Origin: Amycolatopsis dendrobii
GTDB lineage: Bacteria; Actinomycetota; Actinomycetes; Mycobacteriales; Pseudonocardiaceae
Reading direction: 5' to 3'
Assembly: GCF_014145675.1 (NCBI RefSeq)
Contig: NZ_JACGZW010000017.1
Span: forward strand, 62,001-126,000
Length of the DNA: 64,000 nucleotides
Positions 58,467-64,000 of the stretch are shown here, one piece after another (position 1 is the stretch's first letter; every line of letters begins with the position of its first letter). The position numbers and the translations under genes are program-made. Under the pieces are notes generated by a model. It saw only the letters and a program-made list of their open reading frames with translations. It searched no databases and was not told the origin of the DNA.

Positions 58467-60155
58467 ATGCAGCGAAGACTGCCCCGTGCGCTGGCGGTAC
58501 CCGCAACTGCCGCGTTGCTGCTGCTCCTGGCCGCGCCGGCCGGTGCGCAGGAGATTCCGACGACGCCGATCCCGCAGCCGAACAACCCCTCGCAGCCGCC
58601 CGCGTCCGCGCCCATCGGGCCGCAGCCGCTCGGGCACGCGGTGGGCGACGCGGGCACGGCGCTCGGCGTTCTGCGGTTGCTGCCGAACTCGGTCACCACG
58701 AGCACGATCCTTCCCGGCTTCGGCCAGACGCTGCCGAAGCAGTCCGCGCTCGAGGCGGGCATGGGCCTGTCCAGCGCGTCGGCGAACTCGGAGGCCTACC
58801 TGGCCTACGAGAAGTCGATCGCGCAGTCGTCTCCGTTCGGGCTGGCCGTCGGGGGCCAGGCTCCGCAGACGCCGGGCAGCCTCGTGCAGACCGCGCTGCC
58901 GGACAACCCGAAGGAGATCAGCGGGGGCCTGAACGCGCCGTCGAACCCGCTGCTCAACGTCGGGCTGCTCAACGGCACCGCGCACGCCCGCTGGAGCGAA
59001 TCGCTCGGCCCGTGCGTGGACACGATCGCCGACGCCAGCACGTCCGTCGCGAGCCTGTCGCTGCTGAACGTCATCCCGACGTTGCCGCAGGTCCCGTTGC
59101 TCGGCAGCGGCGGGCTGAACCTGCCGCAGGGCACCCAGCTCGCGCAGGGCTTCGACCCGAAGAGCGGGCTGCAGAGCCTCGGCGGCCTGCTGCCCGGCAG
59201 CGGCCAGACGCCCGCCGCGGGTACCGGGTCGCTGCTGAGCCTGCCGAACACGCTGTCGTCGCGGTCGCAGGTCAAGCTTGTCGACATTCCCGGTTCGAAG
59301 AACAAGGCGGTGCAGTCGAGGTCCACGCTCCAGGCGGCGGACATCAACATCCTCAAGGGCACCCCGCTCGAGCTGAACCTCAAGGTGGCCAGCCAGCCGA
59401 CGCTCACCGTCACCTCCACTGGCGACGCGAAGACGTCCAAGGTGGACTACCAGGCTCCGGTGATCACCATCGCGGCCGGCGGCAAGACGCTGTACACGCT
59501 CGACGCGGCGCACCCGACCAAGGACATCCCGATCGGCCTGCCGCTCTCGCAGCTGAGCGACCAGTTCGGCGCGCTGGACAACGTGCCGGTGGTCGGCGGT
59601 CTCGTCGCCACCGCGACGAAGGGCCTGCAGCAGCTCGGCGACACCACCGGGAAGGTGCTCGACCTCGGCGTGCTGCGGCTGAGCATCGCGAACCTGGACC
59701 AGAAGCAGTCCGAGGCGACCACACCGTTCAAGGGCTACCAGCTGGGCGCGGCCGCGCGGCTGCTCGACGTGCAGGTGCTGCCGACGAAGAACCTGAAGGA
59801 CCTGCTGCCGAAGCAGGCGGGCGACAACCTGCCCTCGTCGCTGGCGCAGTTGTCGCTCGGCGAGCAGATCGCCCGCGCCTATGCCCCGACCGGCGGCGTC
59901 GTGTGTGGTTCGACGACGACTCCGCCTGCCCCGCCGCAGGGCGGTGCCGCACCGGCGGGTCCGGTGAAGCACCTGGCCTACACGAACGGCGCGTACGACA
60001 CGGTGCCGCTGTTCTGGACGGGCACGGCGATGCTGCTGATGGGCGTCGTGATGGTGGCGGCGTTCCCGAACCGGCGGCGTCCCGCGCTGGTGCTGAAGCG
60101 GCCGACCGGCGGTCCGGACACGCCGTTCAAGCCGTCGCCGCATCCGCGCGACTGA
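58467..60155 (+). CDS. Secreted Ala/Pro/Gln-rich protein with C-terminal membrane anchor
   Basis: The 562-residue protein has a signal peptide (MQRRLPRALAVPATAALLLLL to AGAQE), a Pro-rich stretch, a long domain rich in L/G/S/P repeats such as NVIPTLPQVPLLGSGGLNLPQG, and a C-terminal helix (LFWTGTAMLLMGVVMVAAF) followed by the basic tail RRRRP-type sequence, as in surface-anchored proteins. Two Cys (GPCVDTI and GGVVCGSTT) could be bridged. I cannot assign a family. I chose ATG at 58467 with GGAGGACC upstream over an ATG 17 codons earlier. Confidence 0.82.
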   Translation: MQRRLPRALAVPATAALLLLLAAPAGAQEIPTTPIPQPNNPSQPPASAPIGPQPLGHAVGDAGTALGVLRLLPNSVTTSTILPGFGQTLPKQSALEAGMGLSSASANSEAYLAYEKSIAQSSPFGLAVGGQAPQTPGSLVQTALPDNPKEISGGLNAPSNPLLNVGLLNGTAHARWSESLGPCVDTIADASTSVASLSLLNVIPTLPQVPLLGSGGLNLPQGTQLAQGFDPKSGLQSLGGLLPGSGQTPAAGTGSLLSLPNTLSSRSQVKLVDIPGSKNKAVQSRSTLQAADINILKGTPLELNLKVASQPTLTVTSTGDAKTSKVDYQAPVITIAAGGKTLYTLDAAHPTKDIPIGLPLSQLSDQFGALDNVPVVGGLVATATKGLQQLGDTTGKVLDLGVLRLSIANLDQKQSEATTPFKGYQLGAAARLLDVQVLPTKNLKDLLPKQAGDNLPSSLAQLSLGEQIARAYAPTGGVVCGSTTTPPAPPQGGAAPAGPVKHLAYTNGAYDTVPLFWTGTAMLLMGVVMVAAFPNRRRPALVLKRPTGGPDTPFKPSPHPRD

Positions 60156-60167
60156 CCCCAGGCAAGG

Positions 60168-60204
60168 AAACGGCCCTCTCGCTGGCTGGCGAGGGGGCCG
60201 TTTT
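60168..60204 (+). terminator. Rho-independent terminator after the secreted protein gene
   Basis: AAACGGCCCTCTCGC and GCGAGGGGGCCGTTT pair over 15 bp with one G-U wobble and end in TTTT. It stands 13 bp past the stop codon. Confidence 0.85.
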
Positions 60205-60246
60205 CGTGAGCGGCAATCCCGGTTCTAACCGTGATCGGCACTCACG
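60205..60246. repeat. Dispersed palindrome family 1, copy 3
   Basis: CGTGAGCGGCAATCCCGGTT and AACCGTGATCGGCACTCACG, with CT at the centre, repeat the layout of 11172-11213 and 49589-49630, but four base pairs are lost. It lies between converging genes, next to the holB stop. Confidence 0.8.
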
Positions 60247-60249
60247 AGG

Positions 60250-61449
60250 TCAGCCTTGGCGGAGGGTGGTGACCATGGCTTCCACGGCGATCCGCGGCTT
60301 CACGTTCAGCCCGATCGCCTCGCGGCACTCCAGCACGGCTTCCAGGCGGCGCAGCGTCGACTCCGGCGACCAGGAAGCCGCGGCCGAGTTGATCTGGTCC
60401 GCGTGGTCTGGATGCGTCAACGTCGCGCCGGAACGCGTGGTCGTCACCAGGACGTCGCGGTAGAAGCCTGCCAGGTCGACCAACGCGAGGTCGAGCGTGT
60501 CGCGCTGGGTTCGCGTCGCGCGGGACTTCTGGCGCTTCTCCAGCTGCTTGACCGCGGCCTCGGCGGCGCGTTTCGCTCCGGCGACGCCCTTGCCAGTGCC
60601 GTCGCCGCCCATCGCGGTACGCAGTTCGGAACGTTCCTGCTCGTCGCGTCCCTTGCTTTCCTCGCCCGCGTCCGCTTCCGCCGCGCTGATCAGCTGGTCA
60701 GCGCTGGTGAAAACGTCGTCCGGACGGCGCAATCCGAGCGGAATCCGCAGCACGGTGGCGCGACGCTGCCGAGCGGCTTCATCGGTGGCGAGGCGACGCG
60801 CGCGGCCGACGTGGCCGTTGCACACCGCTGCGGCCCAGTTGGCGCGCTCAGGCTCGACGCCGTCCCGGGAGATCAGCACCTGCGCGATCGCCTCGGCGGG
60901 CGGGGTGCGCAGCGGAACCAACCGGCACCGCGAACGGATGGTGACCGAGACGTCCTCCGGGTGATCCGACGGCGCGCACAACAGGAAAACTGTGCGGGCG
61001 GGCGGCTCTTCCACGGCCTTGAGCAGCGCGTTCGAAGCGCCCTCGGTGAGCCGGTCGGCGTCCTCGATGATCACGACCTGCCACTCACCGGTCGTCGGCC
61101 GGCGCGCCGCCGCTTGCACGAGCGCGCGCATCTCAGCGACCGAAATGGACAGTCCTTCCGGGACGACCAGCCGCACGTCCGCGTGGGTCCCGGCCATCGT
61201 CGTACGGCAGCCGGGGCAAGCGCCGCAACCGGTCCCGGTGCTGCACTGCAGGGCCGCGGCGAATGTGCGCGCGGCGACCGAACGGCCGGATCCCGGCGGT
61301 CCGGTCAGCAGCCAGGCGTGTGTCATCGCCGCTGGCGCGACAGCTTCTCCGGCAACGATCTTGGCCGCCGCGGCTGCCGCGGCGGACAGCGTTTCCACGG
61401 CAGGATCCTGGCCGACAAGCTCAGTCCAGACACCGATCGGGGTCGTCAC
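60250..61449 (-). CDS. holB: DNA polymerase III subunit delta'
   Basis: This 399-residue clamp-loader subunit shows WTELVGQDPAVETL, a Walker A-like LLTGPPGSGRSVAAR in which Lys is replaced by Arg, a four-Cys zinc module (STGTGCGACPGCR), VVIIEDADRLTEGASNALLKAVEEPP and the SRC motif (SRCRLVPL). Loss of the P-loop Lys is normal for delta', which does not hydrolyse ATP. It starts at GTG and overlaps the upstream MFS-kinase fusion by 4 bp. Pairing of a thymidylate-kinase-type gene with holB is common in bacteria. Confidence 0.95.
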   Translation of the reverse strand: MTTPIGVWTELVGQDPAVETLSAAAAAAAKIVAGEAVAPAAMTHAWLLTGPPGSGRSVAARTFAAALQCSTGTGCGACPGCRTTMAGTHADVRLVVPEGLSISVAEMRALVQAAARRPTTGEWQVVIIEDADRLTEGASNALLKAVEEPPARTVFLLCAPSDHPEDVSVTIRSRCRLVPLRTPPAEAIAQVLISRDGVEPERANWAAAVCNGHVGRARRLATDEAARQRRATVLRIPLGLRRPDDVFTSADQLISAAEADAGEESKGRDEQERSELRTAMGGDGTGKGVAGAKRAAEAAVKQLEKRQKSRATRTQRDTLDLALVDLAGFYRDVLVTTTRSGATLTHPDHADQINSAAASWSPESTLRRLEAVLECREAIGLNVKPRIAVEAMVTTLRQG

Positions 61450-63587
61450 CGATCCTCCACTTTAGACACCGCGGGCAGCGCGTCCGCGCCGTTCTGCGTC
61501 GCTTCCGCTTCGGCGGCCGCCGCCTCGGCGACGTCCGCGACAGCCGCGTCTTCGGGCTCTTCCTCCGGCGGTTCCGCGGGCGCGAGCCCGGCGAGCGAGC
61601 CGACGAAGACCGACTGGACGGCGCTGCGGACGCGGCCCGCGACGTCGCCGTCGGAGCCCTCGGCGTCGACCACCACGTACCGGTCCGGGTCGGCGGCGGC
61701 CATCTCGGCGAGCAGCTTCTGCACCCAGAGCTGGTCCTTCAGCGACGGCTGCGGGTCATCCGGATGCTCGGAGTCGAGCAGCACGGTGAGGTCCGGGCGG
61801 AGACGTCCGGTGGCCCAGTCGACCAGGCCTTCCAGCTCGTCGCGGTCCAGCTCGCCCGCCGCGGACAGCGACGCGAGCGGGGAGTCGACAAAGCGTTCCA
61901 TGACGACCACGGACCCGGCGTCGAGCGCGGGCTGGATCTGGCGTTCCACCAGCTCAGCGCGCACGGCCGCGGCGACGAGCGCCTGCGCGCGCACCCCGGT
62001 GAGCGCCGCGTCCGAGACGAGCGTGCGGAAGCGCTGTTCGCCGAGCGCCGGATCGGCGGTGAGGACAACCGGCCGGGTGCCGGTGCCGAGCCACCGCGCG
62101 AGGCGAGCGGCCTGCTCGGCGGTGTTGACCGCGGTGGTGCCCTCGATGGCGATCAGGAAGCCGTTGACGCGGCGCGGGTTGCGGCGCAGCGCGTTGCGCA
62201 GGTCGCTGAAGATCTTCTCGGTGCGCCGCTCGTCCATCTGCCGGTAAGCGATGATCCCGAGCAGCACGGCGAGCAGGCCGCCGCCGAGGATGACCGGACG
62301 GGTGCCGTCGACGATGATCGGCGTGCCGAAGAGGGTGACGTTGCGCTGCCGGACCAGGCCGATCAGCACCGGCGTGACCACCGTCGCGCCGAACAGCACG
62401 ATCTTGAGCATCGCCTGGTAGATCGCGTTGATCCGGCCGCGGATCGCGTCCTCGACGCGGGAGCCGATGATCGTGACACCGGTGAGGAAGGCGGTGCCGG
62501 CGCAGATGCCGACGAAGGCGACCGCGCCGACCGAGATCGCCAGGTGCGGCGACAACGCGACGACGCCGAGCGCGAGCCCGGCGAGGACGATCGAGATGCC
62601 GAACAGCCGGTCGTGCGGGAGCCGGTGCGCGAGCTTCGGGGCCAGCGCCATGCCGAGCGCCAGGCCGATGAAGACGGCCAGCATCAGCAGGTTGAACGCC
62701 GCGTCGCCACCGAGCAGGGACGACGAGTACGGCTTGGCCGCGCCGATGACCGCGCCGCCGGCCGCGAACGCGCCGAAGGCACCGATCAGCAGACCGCGGA
62801 CGATCGGCGTGCTGCGGACGAACTTCAGCCCGTCGCGCATCATCGCCCCGAAGCCGAACTTCTCCTCGTCGGCCCGCTTGACCTTCTGCTGCGGCGTCGA
62901 GTGCACGTCGCGCAGGGACAGCTCGGGGATGCGGGTGGCGACGAGAATGCCGCTGATCAGGTACAGCAGGCCGGTGATGACGACGACAACCTTGGCGATG
63001 TACAGGTCGACGCCGGGGCCCTGGAACAGGTGGAACGTGGAGTTCGCGCCCTGGATCAGCGCGTTCGCCCCGGCGGCGGTGATGACGGCGAGGCCGTAGG
63101 TCATCACCATGCCGAGCTGGTTGGCGGTCTCGACCTGCTCGGGGCGGCGCAGCAGGTTCGGCACCGCCGCGTCCTTGGACGGGATCCACATGATCGAACA
63201 GCAGCCGACCAGGAAGTTCGCCACGAACAGCCACCACGGCGCCCCGACGACGGCGATCGACAGCAGGAACCCGCAGCGCAGCAGGTCGCAGATGACCATG
63301 ATCTTGCGCCGGTCGAACCGGTCCGCGAGCAGGCCGCCGACCGGCGCGAAGAGCAGACCGGGCAGCAGCGCGGTGACGATGACGCCGACGAACGCGTAGT
63401 TCTGCGCGGAGTAGTTGTCGAGGAGTTTGGTGCTCAGGCTGGTGAGGTTCAGCAGGTTCAGCCAGTCGGCGACACTGCACAGATACGTGACGCCCCACAG
63501 CCGACGAAACGGTTTGATCGCCAGCACTCGGCGGGCCCGGTGAATCGTGGACGTCCCGCCCGATCCGCCCGGGCCGGTGCCAGGCAC
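61446..63587 (-). CDS. MFS transporter fused to a degenerate thymidylate kinase domain
   Basis: The 713-residue protein has 10-12 transmembrane helices of the MFS_3 type (about residues 20-430) and then a thymidylate-kinase-like domain (about 470-660) and an acidic Ala/Glu tail. In the kinase part, the P-loop position reads FLIAIEGTTAVNTAEQ instead of GxDGxGKST, the DR motif reads ERFVDSPLAS and the TREPGG motif reads LTADPALGE. The catalytic and phosphate-binding residues are therefore gone, although the fold pattern (VLLDSEHPDDP, LDAGSVVVMERFVDSPLAS) is clear. Fused MFS-tmk proteins are known in actinobacteria. The gene is coupled to holB. An active tmk must lie elsewhere. Confidence 0.9.
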   Translation of the reverse strand: MPGTGPGGSGGTSTIHRARRVLAIKPFRRLWGVTYLCSVADWLNLLNLTSLSTKLLDNYSAQNYAFVGVIVTALLPGLLFAPVGGLLADRFDRRKIMVICDLLRCGFLLSIAVVGAPWWLFVANFLVGCCSIMWIPSKDAAVPNLLRRPEQVETANQLGMVMTYGLAVITAAGANALIQGANSTFHLFQGPGVDLYIAKVVVVITGLLYLISGILVATRIPELSLRDVHSTPQQKVKRADEEKFGFGAMMRDGLKFVRSTPIVRGLLIGAFGAFAAGGAVIGAAKPYSSSLLGGDAAFNLLMLAVFIGLALGMALAPKLAHRLPHDRLFGISIVLAGLALGVVALSPHLAISVGAVAFVGICAGTAFLTGVTIIGSRVEDAIRGRINAIYQAMLKIVLFGATVVTPVLIGLVRQRNVTLFGTPIIVDGTRPVILGGGLLAVLLGIIAYRQMDERRTEKIFSDLRNALRRNPRRVNGFLIAIEGTTAVNTAEQAARLARWLGTGTRPVVLTADPALGEQRFRTLVSDAALTGVRAQALVAAAVRAELVERQIQPALDAGSVVVMERFVDSPLASLSAAGELDRDELEGLVDWATGRLRPDLTVLLDSEHPDDPQPSLKDQLWVQKLLAEMAAADPDRYVVVDAEGSDGDVAGRVRSAVQSVFVGSLAGLAPAEPPEEEPEDAAVADVAEAAAAEAEATQNGADALPAVSKVEDR

Positions 63588-63735
63588 CGACCGTACGCCC
63601 TCGCTGATACGCCCACCCCACTTGTCACGGCGGAGTCAGGCGACCCCTGCGGATCCCCCGACCGTGTAGCCGCCAGGGTAGTCCCGCCGCGCACGCGAGT
63701 ACGGCACGCCCCGTGATATACGAGGTCAGCGGGGG

Positions 63736-64000
63736 TCAGCCGAACAGCCCCTTCACACTGCTCACCAGGCTAGCGATGAGCTCGATCGCGACAATTCCGA
63801 ACACGATGAGCAACACCACAGCGAGCACCACGCCCGCCGTGCTGCTGGAGGGACGCCCGAAGCTGGGCATGCTGATCGAGGGCAGCCCACGCCGGCTCTG
63901 CCGCTCGGCGAGCTCTTCCTCGATGTCGTCGTCGGCGATCTCGGTAACCCGCTTCGGCCGCGGCCGGGGCACCTTCTTCAGCAACTGCGGAGCCTTGGTC
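63736..64000 (-). CDS. C-terminal part of a membrane-anchored protein (5' end beyond window)
   Basis: The last 87 codons of a gene continuing off the right edge are seen. The frame reads KAPQLLKKVPRPRPKRVTE, an acidic stretch DDDIEEELAERQSR, and a terminal transmembrane helix (STAGVVLAVVLLIVFGIVAIELIASLV). The visible part is a basic-acidic disordered segment plus one helix. No family can be named. Confidence 0.6.
   Translation of the reverse strand, partial: TKAPQLLKKVPRPRPKRVTEIADDDIEEELAERQSRRGLPSISMPSFGRPSSSTAGVVLAVVLLIVFGIVAIELIASLVSSVKGLFG

Noticed and set aside
61446..62250. Active thymidylate kinase annotation for the fusion
   Set aside because: P-loop, DR and TREPGG motifs are all missing, so the symbol tmk was not assigned.

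Overview
The window is a high-GC actinobacterial chromosome segment, most likely from Amycolatopsis or a close member of the Pseudonocardiaceae. This is inferred from strong GC bias at third codon positions, GTG starts, an Lsr2 nucleoid protein, an EspG/PE-PPE-like type VII locus and an AfsR-type regulator. The backbone is mainly core metabolism. Read along the minus strand it follows the gene order of the Mycobacterium tuberculosis segment Rv3596c-Rv3628: clpC1, lsr2, lysS, coaX, panD, panC, Rv3603c-type, Rv3604c-type, Rv3605c-type, folK, folB, folP, folE, ftsH, a type VII secretion substrate locus, hpt, tilS, Rv3626c-type, dacB and ppa. Gene order is read from the sequence; the Rv comparison is from memory.

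Region 1-15 kb: a GNAT fragment; a membrane-anchored EEP phosphatase/nuclease; a DrrAB-type ABC exporter; a small ankyrin protein; a decayed amidohydrolase; a 1060-residue AfsR/SARP regulator; a secreted M1 peptidase coupled to pyroglutamyl peptidase; a membrane-anchored Hsp70; an unusual kinase-like protein; and clpC. Region 15-31 kb: an IdeR-box-controlled FhuF-like reductase, an AraC regulator, lsr2, lysS, a methyltransferase, an SMR exporter behind a guanidine-III riboswitch, an ECF41-type sigma factor divergent from its oxidoreductase partner, the pantothenate/CoA cluster (coaX-panD-panC-DUF2520 gene), a PrsW protease, a repeat-filled gap, the Rv3604c/Rv3605c-type membrane proteins and a MerR regulator.

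Region 31-46 kb: a tightly overlapping ftsH-folE-folP-folB-folK operon, a type VII secretion module (two EspG-like chaperones, a PPE-like and a PE-like protein), hpt-tilS-DUF2342, a very large DacB, and ppa. Region 46-64 kb: a DHA2 exporter; a YCII/DGPF protein coupled to an ECF42 sigma factor behind a matching candidate promoter; glyA behind a ZTP (pfl) riboswitch; a gamma carbonic anhydrase; several small regulators with visible palindromic operators; an SRPBCC pseudogene with one amber codon; tRNA-Thr(CGU); a secreted Ala/Pro-rich protein; holB; and an MFS-thymidylate-kinase fusion whose kinase half has lost its catalytic motifs.

No CRISPR array, insertion sequence, prophage or biosynthetic gene cluster was found. 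The least explained elements are two families of dispersed palindromes: an exactly 85-bp triple-palindrome element in two copies, and a roughly 42-bp hairpin at the 3' ends of genes in three copies. Others are the dead kinase fusion, the type VII locus at the position of espACD, and the long disordered cytoplasmic tail of DacB.
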